From JBATTK01 sp049670505 (GTDB lineage Bacteria > Bacteroidota > Bacteroidia > Flavobacteriales > Flavobacteriaceae): a stretch of 64,000 nt of DNA. Below are positions 17,185-25,815 of the stretch, piece after piece. The translations under genes were made by a program, and so were the position numbers. Positions within the stretch are counted from its first letter, which is position 1. Every line of letters starts with the position of its first letter. The notes beneath the pieces were generated by a model. The model did not search any database. It was not told where the DNA came from and was given only the letters and a program-made list of their open reading frames with translations. The stretch lies in the NCBI GenBank assembly GCA_049670505.1, contig JBATTK010000032.1, forward strand, positions 1 through 64,000, in the 5' to 3' direction.

Positions 17185-18120
17185 TTAAACTACGATGTCC
17201 GCAATTCCCTGAAAAATATTCATCGGATATTCCGCCCAACGATTGCATAGATAAAGATACCATTCCTTTCCGTATACGATATAGACCCTGCAATTATAGC
17301 CCTTTGCCTTATATTCCGTCAATTCCTCGTTTCTAATACCCAATAGTCTTTCAAATACATACTCGGAAGGTTTGTATTTATCTATTAACTTAATCGATTC
17401 TTGATGTATTTTTTCGTGATGCGAAGCTATTGAACATTGATGGTTTTTTGCCAATAGTTTTTCCACGTAATCCAAGTAAATTTCATCCAGTTTTTCCCCA
17501 CGTTCAATAGATGATCCTTTTGGCGTTTCGTATGCTCCCTTAACCATTCTAATACTACCCGATAATCCCGATACTTCTTGAAAGTCGTCCTGAGTTCTTT
17601 TTAAGTAGGCTTGAATTGTGATTCCAAGATTTTTATGGGTTTTTAGGATTTCTTTGTATATATCCAGAATATTGTCGGTTCGGTCTGTTCCTTCCATACT
17701 GATGATAACTTCTTGATCGATTTTCGCTGCGTGTTCACAAATCGTTTTTAAATTTTCGGTCGCCAAGTCCTTCGAAACAAGTAATCCGATATGTGATAAG
17801 TCCAATGAAATGGAAGAGTTTAATTTTTCGGTTCCGACGGCTTTTGCAAAATTGACAAACTCGGTTGTTGCGTCATTTGCATCTTTTTCGTTGCGGGTGC
17901 TCTCGCCCATAAAATCAGTGGTCACATCAAATCCTTTTTGATTCCATTTGCGGACCGATGCCAAAGCTTCAATTGTTGTCTCTCCTGCAACATATCGGTC
18001 GGCAGCTTTTTTTAGTACTTTAAAGAGACTTTCATTGGCCAAGATAAACTTCTTCGCATCTTCGTTCAGCGCTGCTTTTTTTAAGCTATCCGCTCCTATT
18101 TTTAATAAATTTTGTTCCAT
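17185..18120 (-). CDS. Proline dehydrogenase (monofunctional PRODH)
   Basis: A 311-residue FAD-dependent proline dehydrogenase, oxidising L-proline to pyrroline-5-carboxylate. The TIM-barrel segments are recognisable: SLDLSHIGLLVSKDLA, EVIISMEGTDRTD, LGITIQAYLKRTQDD (lysine/FAD strand), IRMVKGAYETPKG, SIASHHEK, VFERLLGIRNEE and the C-terminal GKEWYLYLCNRWAEYPMN. The size is that of the short Bacillus PutB/FadM class and lacks the longer N-terminal region of the usual Bacteroidota enzyme, so it may be a second copy. A divergent Lrp/AsnC regulator starts 103 bp away, which suggests proline-inducible control. Confidence 0.92.
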   Translation of the reverse strand: MEQNLLKIGADSLKKAALNEDAKKFILANESLFKVLKKAADRYVAGETTIEALASVRKWNQKGFDVTTDFMGESTRNEKDANDATTEFVNFAKAVGTEKLNSSISLDLSHIGLLVSKDLATENLKTICEHAAKIDQEVIISMEGTDRTDNILDIYKEILKTHKNLGITIQAYLKRTQDDFQEVSGLSGSIRMVKGAYETPKGSSIERGEKLDEIYLDYVEKLLAKNHQCSIASHHEKIHQESIKLIDKYKPSEYVFERLLGIRNEELTEYKAKGYNCRVYIVYGKEWYLYLCNRWAEYPMNIFQGIADIVV

Positions 18121-18223
18121 CTTTTATCAATTATACTACTCAAATTTAAATCACATCATCGTATTAATGCCTTTTATTCAAAGGAATACGCATAACTTTG
18201 CCTTTGAATCAAATGTATTTTAT

Positions 18224-18655
18224 ATGGATATCTTGGATGAAAAAATAATTAAAGCATTACGTAAGAATGCTAGAATCTCATTTGCAGAGATTGGTCGAAT
18301 AGTAGGGTTATCCGCTCCTTCCATTGCGGATAGAGTTCAAAAAATGGAAGAATTCGATTTTATTACGGGATATACGGTTCAACTGGATTTAGCGAAATTT
18401 GATTACCCTGTTCAAGCAAACATCGCTCTGAAAATCGACGCTCACGGATTTAAAGTTTTTGTTTCAAAGCTTGATGAATTTCCTGAAATATTTGATTGTA
18501 TAAAAGTGACAGGTGAATATTGTGTAGTACTAAGAGTAGCCGTAAAATGCAATGAAGCCTTGGAAGATTTAATAGATAGACTTACGCTGTATGGGCATCC
18601 AAATACATCCATTATCCTTTCCAATTATAAAGATAGGACTCATTTCGATATTTAA
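18224..18655 (+). CDS. Lrp/AsnC-family transcriptional regulator
   Basis: A 143-residue feast/famine regulator. Residues 1-60 are the winged HTH (LDEKIIKALRKNARISFAEIGRIVGLSAPSIADRVQKMEE) and residues 65-140 the RAM amino-acid-sensing domain (VSKLDEFPEIFDCIKVTGEYCVVLRVAVK). I chose ATG 18224 because the protein then opens MDILDEKI as usual; an earlier ATG (18169) would add an atypical tail. It is divergent from proline dehydrogenase, a classic arrangement for an Lrp-type activator of proline catabolism (compare PutR). The 103-bp intergenic region should hold both promoters and its binding sites; an ATTTAAAT palindrome is present there. Confidence 0.93.
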   Translation: MDILDEKIIKALRKNARISFAEIGRIVGLSAPSIADRVQKMEEFDFITGYTVQLDLAKFDYPVQANIALKIDAHGFKVFVSKLDEFPEIFDCIKVTGEYCVVLRVAVKCNEALEDLIDRLTLYGHPNTSIILSNYKDRTHFDI

Positions 18656-18714
18656 AATAGTGCGTTCGATTGCAAGACGCAAAACGTTGGAATATAATCA
18701 TTGAGCATAACCTT

Positions 18715-20130
18715 TTAAAAGATCAAACTTCCAACAGATCCTGGCTTCAACACCATATTCATTGATTTTTCCCCAGCTTTTATCCTAATGCTTTTGTCCT
18801 TCCCATTTTTGTTTTGAAGAATGACAACAATATTGCCTTGGGGGGTTTTAAAAGCGACATTGAGGATATTCCCATCAATTTCAGAGGCTACCCGAACGGA
18901 TCCGGGACGTACAAATTTGGAAGCATGGGCGATGATATAATATGCAGGGTTTCTGACCACTGTATCACCAGTAATGGTAAGGGCTCCAAGGCACCCCACG
19001 CAGCCTCCCCTATCGGTATGCGGTTCTTGGTTTTCGTCTGCCGCAAGATTCCATTCCAAAACTGCTTTACACCAATTACGGGACGCACCTATAATCAGAT
19101 GCTCCGTATGCCATGACATATCCCCGGCAAAGTCTCCGGGCTCCCCGATCCATTGTTCGGTAAAATAAAGATTTTTGTTAGGGTGGGTTTCATGTACTTG
19201 TGCAAGCGCCTCTATTTTACCATTATACAAATGAAATGCCGAACCATCTATATATTTTGCCGTTGCAGTATCGTTTAAGATGGAAATGGGATAGTCTGGC
19301 CGGTCGGCATTATGGTCATAAATAATAATCTTGGTTTTTATATTATTTTTTTCAAAGGCAGGGCCAAGATGTTTTTTGATGAACGCTGCCTGTTGTTCCG
19401 CCAACATTAACATGCTTGGATTGTTTTTTGGATGCAAGGGTTCGTTTTGCACGGTTACCGCATCTATAGTGATCCCGTTTTCTTTCATCGCGTTGATATA
19501 CTTGACAAAGTACTGTGCATATACATCATAATATTCTTCCTTAAGACTACCTCCACGGGTATCCTTGTTATCCTTCATCCATGGTGGCGGGGACCAAGGT
19601 GAACCAAGTATTTTAATGTCAGGGGCAATTTTTAAAATTTCCTTAATAATTGGGATCAAATACAAAGTATCATAGGCCAAAGAAAACTTTTCAAGTGCTA
19701 TGTCCGTTTCCCCATCTGGCAGATCGTTATAAGACCAAGGCCTTTCATCCAGATCCGAACCGCCAATACTCAGCCTTAAATAACTAACCCCTATTTCATC
19801 CTTGCCCGTTCCAAAAAGTTCTTGGAGCAATTGTTCCCTAGGAGACTTGGACATATTATGGATATGCAATGCACTGCCACCGGTAAGGGTATATCCAAAA
19901 CCATCCATTTCTTGATATGTGTTGGAAGTGTCTATAGTTATAACAGCATCTATTTCTGTTTCTTTTTCTTGTGGAAATATGAGCTGTTCCTCCAACAGTT
20001 TACTTTTATCCAATGTGGTTACATAGAGCTTTGCTACAGGTTTCTCGGTAGAAGTTGTTTTGCAGCTTGTAAAACCTAATAGGACAAGATGAATGCAAAA
20101 GAATGTTTTTAAATAACCGGATCTGTACAT
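18715..20130 (-). CDS. GH30 glycosidase lipoprotein (beta-1,6-glucanase/glucosidase type), copy 1
   Basis: A 471-residue GH30 enzyme acting on beta-glucosidic bonds. Start is ATG 20130, giving a lipoprotein signal ending GFTSC (Cys23). The (beta/alpha)8 barrel shows MDGFGYTLTGGSA, SYLRLSIGGSDLD, GSPWSPPPWMKD, TVQNEPL with acid/base Glu230, and YFTEQW with nucleophile Glu325. The C-terminal beta-sandwich follows (GSVRVASEIDGNILNVAF). The motifs resemble the GH30_1/GH30_3 group, which cleaves beta-1,6 or beta-1,3-glucan branches; exact specificity is not readable. It is the last gene of the SusC-to-GH30 unit and has a very strong hairpin immediately before its start. Confidence 0.92.
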   Translation of the reverse strand: MYRSGYLKTFFCIHLVLLGFTSCKTTSTEKPVAKLYVTTLDKSKLLEEQLIFPQEKETEIDAVITIDTSNTYQEMDGFGYTLTGGSALHIHNMSKSPREQLLQELFGTGKDEIGVSYLRLSIGGSDLDERPWSYNDLPDGETDIALEKFSLAYDTLYLIPIIKEILKIAPDIKILGSPWSPPPWMKDNKDTRGGSLKEEYYDVYAQYFVKYINAMKENGITIDAVTVQNEPLHPKNNPSMLMLAEQQAAFIKKHLGPAFEKNNIKTKIIIYDHNADRPDYPISILNDTATAKYIDGSAFHLYNGKIEALAQVHETHPNKNLYFTEQWIGEPGDFAGDMSWHTEHLIIGASRNWCKAVLEWNLAADENQEPHTDRGGCVGCLGALTITGDTVVRNPAYYIIAHASKFVRPGSVRVASEIDGNILNVAFKTPQGNIVVILQNKNGKDKSIRIKAGEKSMNMVLKPGSVGSLIF

Positions 20131-20146
20131 ATATAAATGATAAAAT

Positions 20147-20181
20147 GTAAACAGATGGTTTGGCTTAAACCATCTGTTTAC
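20147..20181 (-). promoter_or_regulatory. Strong 15-bp hairpin before GH30 copy 1
   Basis: Perfect inverted repeat with 15-bp arms, GTAAACAGATGGTTT (20147-20161) and AAACCATCTGTTTAC (20167-20181), and a 5-nt loop. It lies between two same-strand GH30 genes and ends only 16 bp before the ATG of the downstream one; the minus strand continues ATTTTATCATTT. It could be a partial terminator, an RNA-stability element, or a translational control hairpin for the last gene of the operon. Confidence 0.75.
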
Positions 20182-20222
20182 CAACTAAACTAAAACTAAC
20201 TCAAATAACGTATAATCACCAT

Positions 20223-21710
20223 TTAATAGACAAGTGATTGAATGGAATGGGGCAAAATAGTTGCTTCAAAGGCTTCTCTTTCTATATATAGCCTATATGT
20301 TATTTTTTCATCGCTTTGATTCATAACAACGGTTACCATTTTTCCATCTTCATTGTGGTACGAAGTACTTAACAAATGACTTCTACTACTTGCCGTGCTA
20401 ACTCGTTTTGCCCTGGGGCGAATAAATTTTGAGAAATGTCCTATATAGTAATAGGAAGGGGTATAAATTATTTCCCCTGTTTTGGTGTCGGCATGAACGG
20501 GGGCAAAACAAAAATTGCCCACATGATTGGGTCCACCGGTTTCGTCCAAAAGGATATTCCAATCTGTCCAACCCACGGTACCCTTATTAAAGTCATTGAT
20601 CATGGAACGGCCATAGCGTTCTGCGTTTGGCCAAAACTGATATTTTTCAGAATCAAAGTTTTCTACACAACCTTCTGTAAACAAGAGGTTTTTTGTTGGA
20701 TACGATTCTTTTATCCTGCCAAGATTATCGAACATAGGTTTACCACCGGCCCAGGTTTCGTACCAATGAAATCCAATGCCCCAAGCATATTTTTCCGCTT
20801 CCGGGTCTTCAAATATGGTATTGGCCCTATCGTTTATCAAATCTCGGTTATGATCCCATACCACAATTTTCTTATCCCCTAGCCCTTCCTGTTCCATCAC
20901 AGGACCTAAATGATTTTTCAAAAAATCCCGCTCCTCTTCCGCTGTATAGATGCAGGATTCCCAGCGTTGTACCGCCATAGGTTCATTTTGGATAGTTATA
21001 CCCCATATAGGAATATTTTCATCTTCATAAGCCTTGATAAATTTTGTATAATACAGCGCCCAGGATTGGAAATACTCTGAAAGGAGTTTCCCACCTTTTA
21101 ACATGTTGTTATTATCTTTCATGAAAGCGGGAGGACTCCAAGGACTTGCGTACAACGGGAGTTTTCCACCGGCAGTGCTGATCGCCCTTTTTATCATTGG
21201 GATGCGATACTTTTTATCATGATCTATGTTAAACGATGATAAGCTTTTATCTTTATCTGATACATAGGTATAACTACCGCTACTAAAATCACAACTATGT
21301 ATGGTGGTTCGTGCAATAGAGTATCCTATTCCATTGTCCAAACTATAATATGCCCTTAAAAATTCTTCCTGTTTATCTTTTGATAATTTCGCAAAAACTT
21401 CTGCCGAGGCATCGGTTATGGCACCTCCAATTCCCCAAAAGGATTCAAAAGTCTTATTAGGATTCACAAAGATGGCTACTTCGGATTCCAAGGGTTGCCG
21501 AGCTTCTTCAAAGTGGGTCGTATTTGTATGGGAAAGTCGCAAATCTGTATCTTTTGCAGTAGTATATACCAAAACCTCCCTGTTTAACACGGAAAACGTT
21601 TCTATTGGGTCATTTTTGGTCAATGTTTGGGATTGCGGCATTTTCTTAACTTCGGTTTTACAGGCCAATAGCAAAGTCCCTAAAAGCCATAAGGAAAGTA
21701 TTTGTTTCAT
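20223..21710 (-). CDS. GH30 glycosidase lipoprotein, copy 2
   Basis: A 495-residue GH30 enzyme with lipoprotein signal MKQILSLWLLGTLLLAC. Barrel motifs are FWGIGGAITDASAE, YSIARTTIHSCDFSSGSYTY, YASPWSPPAFMKDN, ITIQNEPM (acid/base Glu243) and LLFTEGCVE (nucleophile Glu346). It then has NILLDETGGPNHVGNFCFAPVHAD, which differs from the other two copies and resembles the glucosylceramidase-like GH30_1 group acting as exo-beta-glucosidase. Thus the three GH30 enzymes here are not simple duplicates. It follows the SusE-like gene by 91 bp on the same strand. Confidence 0.92.
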   Translation of the reverse strand: MKQILSLWLLGTLLLACKTEVKKMPQSQTLTKNDPIETFSVLNREVLVYTTAKDTDLRLSHTNTTHFEEARQPLESEVAIFVNPNKTFESFWGIGGAITDASAEVFAKLSKDKQEEFLRAYYSLDNGIGYSIARTTIHSCDFSSGSYTYVSDKDKSLSSFNIDHDKKYRIPMIKRAISTAGGKLPLYASPWSPPAFMKDNNNMLKGGKLLSEYFQSWALYYTKFIKAYEDENIPIWGITIQNEPMAVQRWESCIYTAEEERDFLKNHLGPVMEQEGLGDKKIVVWDHNRDLINDRANTIFEDPEAEKYAWGIGFHWYETWAGGKPMFDNLGRIKESYPTKNLLFTEGCVENFDSEKYQFWPNAERYGRSMINDFNKGTVGWTDWNILLDETGGPNHVGNFCFAPVHADTKTGEIIYTPSYYYIGHFSKFIRPRAKRVSTASSRSHLLSTSYHNEDGKMVTVVMNQSDEKITYRLYIEREAFEATILPHSIQSLVY

Positions 21711-21801
21711 GTGCTCTATTGTTCCTATGTTCTTCTTCTCACCTATTTTATTTACAACTAGATATCCCTACCCTTCAAAAATCCAGAACAGGATTACACG
21801 G

Positions 21802-22920
21802 CTATTCTACCGTATAAAAATATCCGTCCCCATTAAGATTGATGGTTATCAATTTAGCGCCCAGGGAGGAAACGGCTATATCATTGATAGTGTCAAATCC
21901 GAGTTCAGCTGCGGTTCCTTCAAATGCCAGTTCTCCGGAAGTACCTGGGATCTCCTTAAAGACTTGTCCCCAATCCCCGTTGGCCCTAAAAATAAATCGT
22001 TTATTGGTATCCCCGGGATCTGCATCAACAAGTTCTATACTGGATTGCCAAACACCGCCTCCCATATACTCCAAAGGTTCATCACCTCCCCATCCATCGG
22101 TAATCACATTGCCCACGATACTCCATTTGTCTATTTTAAAGAGTGAAAACGTTTCCGTATCAAAGTCTACAGTAATTCGGTAAACCCCTGTTTCGGGAGC
22201 TATAATAGGAGTTTCACCTATTTCTATGCTCTCTACATTTACGGTATAGGTTGTTATGTTATCCGTCCTTGAGGAAAAGAAGTTATAATCGGCACCGGAC
22301 TCCAAGGAAGTATATATTTGAAAGATATTGGTGTTGGATCCATCTGCCTTTTCCAGTTTGTTCATTTGCAGTGCATTACTGATATCGGCACCTACTTCGG
22401 TAGCGGCTCCGCCAATAAATAAATCCTGTGGCGGACCTTGCACATCAAAACGCTGTAGGCTTAATGCAGCCGAACTCATACTTCTTTGGTTAATGGAAAC
22501 TGCCTCAACGGCCCATTTAAGTGTGGTAATGGCATTAGGTTCAAACCCTGCTTCCGAAAGTGCCAGGTCTAAAGTGAAATAGGATACTTCAACAAAGGTT
22601 TGTACCCCGTTATCAGCGGCGGGCACTTCTAATAAAGGATCTGAAAAATCCCCGCTCTCTACATCCAACATTACGTTATAGGTAACAAGGAAATCCCTTT
22701 CCGAGTCCGCTTTTTCCCATTCAAACCGTAAAACATCGTCTCTATTTTCCCTATCCAATACCAAGGAAAAACCATCTCCGGGAGCGGTAAGTGCCGGACT
22801 TGCCAATGCAAAATCCGAGATCTCGTCTATATTATTTTCTTCCTCTTCACAATTGGCAAGCAAAAGAAATATAGGTAACAGTAAAATGAATGACCAGTGT
22901 TGTTTTTTAATAGTTCTCAT
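21802..22920 (-). CDS. SusE/SusF-like surface glycan-binding lipoprotein
   Basis: A 372-residue lipoprotein (signal ending LLLANC) with the layout of SusE-type surface glycan-binding proteins. An N-terminal SusE domain (about 35-150: ASPALTAPGDGFSLVLDRENRDDVLRFEWEKA) is followed by two repeated C-terminal beta-sandwich modules (about 160-260 and 265-372: DLFIGGAATEVGADISNALQM and WSIVGNVITDGWGGDEPLEY). These modules bind starch in SusE/F; here the likely ligand is the beta-glucan cut by the neighbouring GH30 enzymes (inference from context). It sits between two GH30 genes. Confidence 0.85.
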   Translation of the reverse strand: MRTIKKQHWSFILLLPIFLLLANCEEEENNIDEISDFALASPALTAPGDGFSLVLDRENRDDVLRFEWEKADSERDFLVTYNVMLDVESGDFSDPLLEVPAADNGVQTFVEVSYFTLDLALSEAGFEPNAITTLKWAVEAVSINQRSMSSAALSLQRFDVQGPPQDLFIGGAATEVGADISNALQMNKLEKADGSNTNIFQIYTSLESGADYNFFSSRTDNITTYTVNVESIEIGETPIIAPETGVYRITVDFDTETFSLFKIDKWSIVGNVITDGWGGDEPLEYMGGGVWQSSIELVDADPGDTNKRFIFRANGDWGQVFKEIPGTSGELAFEGTAAELGFDTINDIAVSSLGAKLITINLNGDGYFYTVE

Positions 22921-22937
22921 AGTTCAGTTTTTATGTG

Positions 22938-24407
22938 TTAGTTCCATTTAAAAGTCGCCAAAGCCCCTTTAGGTAGCCTATAGGTAAAACTTTTGTCTCC
23001 AATTTTTACCTGTAGGTTCTGGGAACCTTCGGTATTTGATGAATTATATACCACTAGTACGGTGGATCCGTCCGGATTTTTAAAGGCCACATTTTCCAGA
23101 ATACCCGGGAGTTCGTTGGTAGCAATTACTTGGGCGCCCGAATCTACGTATTTAGAAAAGTGCCCCAGCATATAGTATTCTACATTTTTTAGTATGGTAC
23201 CTCCACTGGTAATGGTTAGAACTCCTCTACAAACCCCGCACCCGCCATTTTGCGGGCCAGCGTTCTCATCCAACGCAAGATTCCACAGGAGAATGGCCTT
23301 TGCACCCCTACGCAAGGTTCCCATAAAGACATTTTTCATGAAAAAATCGATTTCGCCCCCAAAAGTGGTTCCCGCGTTCTGAATACCGGACTGTTCCGTA
23401 AAATAAATCCCCGCATCGGGAAAGCGGGTAGTTACTTTAGAAATATCATTTGGGGTACCCCCATAAGCATGGTACCCAATGGCGTTGGTATATTTTGAGG
23501 CCTCGGGGTCTTCCAATAGGGTCACCGGAAAATCAGGATCCTCATCTACCCTAAAATTATGGTCATATCCTACTATGCTTGTTGTTAGATCGGAAGCTTC
23601 CAAATTGGGGCCAAAATGGCCACCGATAAATACCACTTGCTCGGATGCGTTCATTTTCATGGTCGGATAGGCCGAAGTCTCAAAAAGTGGTTCATTTTGA
23701 ACGGTAATGGTATGTATTGGAATACCTTCTTGCTTATATGCCATCAGATACTTTAGAAGATAATCGGAATATACCCCGTAGTATTTCGGATCAAGACTAC
23801 CTCCCTTAAGCGACCTGTTGGATTTCATCCAGGCCGGTGCACTCCAAGGCGAGGCCATAAAACCCATATCGCTATTAATCGCCAGAATGGCTTTTGCGGT
23901 TGGAATAACGGGATTGTTATCTTGCATATCCGTTTCAATGGAAAACTGTGCCAAATCCAAATCCTCCAAATCGGATATATCGTTATAGGTATAACTTCCA
24001 TTCTTATTAAAATCGGAAGCCCCTATGGTTAATCTGGTGTAACTAAGCTTAATTCCGGCATCCCCAAAAAGAGTATTTAACGCTTCCGTGTTATTGTGTA
24101 GCAAAAAAGCGGAACTACCTGTTAATGCCGCCCCAAAACCCTCTATGGTCTGTAGGGTCTGGTTTTCATCTATGGTTATCGTTACATCTCCTTCCCCATT
24201 ATCAAATGGCAGCTTTTCGGGAAGTTCATTGAGCAGCGATGTTTCGTCCGAAGTAGTAAGCACCACACTAACCTCCCCTACGATTGGATTTGGTTGGGGC
24301 CCAGGTTCGTCATCGCCATTGGTCGGGGAAGTATCATTACTACTACATCCGATCACGGCAAAAATTATAGGAAGCCAAATTACCATTGATAGCAGATCCT
24401 TATTCAT
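22938..24407 (-). CDS. GH30 glycosidase lipoprotein, copy 3
   Basis: A 489-residue GH30 enzyme. ATG 24407 is preferred over the in-frame TTG at 24416 because it gives a clean lipoprotein signal ending AVIGC (Cys21), followed by a Pro/Gly linker (NGDDEPGPQPNP). Motifs are IEGFGAALTGSSA, SYTRLTIGASDFN, ASPWSAPAWMKS, TVQNEPL (Glu239, acid/base) and YFTEQS (Glu338, nucleophile). It is closest to copy 1 and resembles GH30_3 beta-1,6-glucanases, the key endo-enzyme of beta-1,6-glucan loci in Bacteroides (family knowledge). It follows SusD by 18 bp and precedes the SusE-like gene by 17 bp. Confidence 0.92.
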   Translation of the reverse strand: MNKDLLSMVIWLPIIFAVIGCSSNDTSPTNGDDEPGPQPNPIVGEVSVVLTTSDETSLLNELPEKLPFDNGEGDVTITIDENQTLQTIEGFGAALTGSSAFLLHNNTEALNTLFGDAGIKLSYTRLTIGASDFNKNGSYTYNDISDLEDLDLAQFSIETDMQDNNPVIPTAKAILAINSDMGFMASPWSAPAWMKSNRSLKGGSLDPKYYGVYSDYLLKYLMAYKQEGIPIHTITVQNEPLFETSAYPTMKMNASEQVVFIGGHFGPNLEASDLTTSIVGYDHNFRVDEDPDFPVTLLEDPEASKYTNAIGYHAYGGTPNDISKVTTRFPDAGIYFTEQSGIQNAGTTFGGEIDFFMKNVFMGTLRRGAKAILLWNLALDENAGPQNGGCGVCRGVLTITSGGTILKNVEYYMLGHFSKYVDSGAQVIATNELPGILENVAFKNPDGSTVLVVYNSSNTEGSQNLQVKIGDKSFTYRLPKGALATFKWN

Positions 24408-24425
24408 AGTTTTCAATTTGCACGC

Positions 24426-25805
24426 TTAATATCCCGTATTTTGCTCCAATCTTTCGTTGCGGTCAATTTCCCCTTGTGGTACCGGGAACAACAATTGAAA
24501 GGATTGTATGCTAATACCCTTTGCAGTTTGAATGGCCTGTTGTGCCGTTGCGAGCCCTTTTCTTTTTAGATCGAACCAGCGTTGCCCTTCGAACATAAGC
24601 TCCAATCTTCGCTCTTGTAATATGGCTGTGTCTATGGCAGCCTGGCTTGTTGGCCCCGCATAGTCCGGCAATCCGGCACGATTGCGAATCTGGTTCAACA
24701 GAACAATTGCCTCGCCTGTATTTCCACTTAGGTTTAACGCCTCTGCACGCATAAGAAGCACATCGGCATACCTGAGGACAATACTATAATCCGAGGAATT
24801 GAACGCAGCACCCTCCCGCCATTTAAAGACGTATAAAATATCATTTCTATTGACCAGGGAAGATGCCTTACGTAAATCGTCATCTTCAAACAATTGCTCA
24901 CTATTGGGGGTAGGTGTATTGAATTTTATAAATTCAAAGGAGGCTTCCGGGACGGGTAGGATCAACTCGGGAAAAACATTGCCCTCCTGACCCCCGTTAT
25001 ACTGTACGGCAAAAAGAACCTCGTTATTCGTCTTGTTTTGCTGGTCAAAAAGGGACTCAAAACTGGGCAAAAGGGAAAAACCCCTTTGCATAACGCTAGA
25101 AGTAAGGGAGAGCACGGCTTGGTTGTTCCCTAAGGTTAGCTGCACTTTCGCCAATAGCCCTTCGGCGGCACCTACGGTGGCCCTGCCTGCTTCCTGGTCC
25201 TTGCCCCCTAAAAGGGTAATCGCGTTCTGAAGATCAGCTATCACCTGTTGATAAATTTGATTTTCAGAACTTCTGGGCACTTGAATCTCGTCAGGATCCA
25301 AACTTAAGGTCTCATTCACTACCAAGGGTACACCGCCAAACAAGCGCACCAGATTAAAATAATGTAGCCCCCTTAAAAAATGGACCTCACCCAAAAGGGC
25401 ATCCTTTCTACCATCTTCGAACAAACCATTGTCCATGGGTGTAATTCTATCGATAGCAATGTTGGTTCTTCCAATAGCCGTATATAGCTGCCTCCAAAAA
25501 CGGGTCGTTATTTCGTTCGTAGGCCTTAGGTTAAAATTGTCAATAGCAAAATTATTGGAGTTGTCCCCTCCCGCAAAACTATTATCGGAACGTACGTCTC
25601 CTAATACGAAGTAGTCAAAACCGTAGTAACTATCGGGCTGCAAGGCATCATAACAACCTACTACCCCGGCCTCGGCATCATTTTGGGTTGCCCAGAAATT
25701 TGTTGTGGCAATATCGTTTGGAGGTGTAAATTCCAAAAAATCTTCGGAACAGGAAAACAAAAGTACTATAACTGCTATGTATAAAAGATAATTTGTTTTT
25801 TTCAT
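24426..25805 (-). CDS. SusD/RagB-family glycan-binding lipoprotein (GH30 locus)
   Basis: A 459-residue SusD homologue, the surface lid of the SusC transporter. Lipoprotein signal MKKTNYLLYIAVIVLLFSC is followed by SEDFLEFTPPND, the usual opening. TPR-like helices contain LLGEVHFLRGLHYFNLVRLFGGVPLV, a hallmark of the family, and the C-terminal SusD domain contains ILQERRLELMFEGQRWFDLKRKG and LFPVPQGEIDRNERLEQNTGY. It follows SusC by 10 bp, forming the standard pair. Confidence 0.95.
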   Translation of the reverse strand: MKKTNYLLYIAVIVLLFSCSEDFLEFTPPNDIATTNFWATQNDAEAGVVGCYDALQPDSYYGFDYFVLGDVRSDNSFAGGDNSNNFAIDNFNLRPTNEITTRFWRQLYTAIGRTNIAIDRITPMDNGLFEDGRKDALLGEVHFLRGLHYFNLVRLFGGVPLVVNETLSLDPDEIQVPRSSENQIYQQVIADLQNAITLLGGKDQEAGRATVGAAEGLLAKVQLTLGNNQAVLSLTSSVMQRGFSLLPSFESLFDQQNKTNNEVLFAVQYNGGQEGNVFPELILPVPEASFEFIKFNTPTPNSEQLFEDDDLRKASSLVNRNDILYVFKWREGAAFNSSDYSIVLRYADVLLMRAEALNLSGNTGEAIVLLNQIRNRAGLPDYAGPTSQAAIDTAILQERRLELMFEGQRWFDLKRKGLATAQQAIQTAKGISIQSFQLLFPVPQGEIDRNERLEQNTGY

Positions 25806-25815
25806 GATGGCGGTA

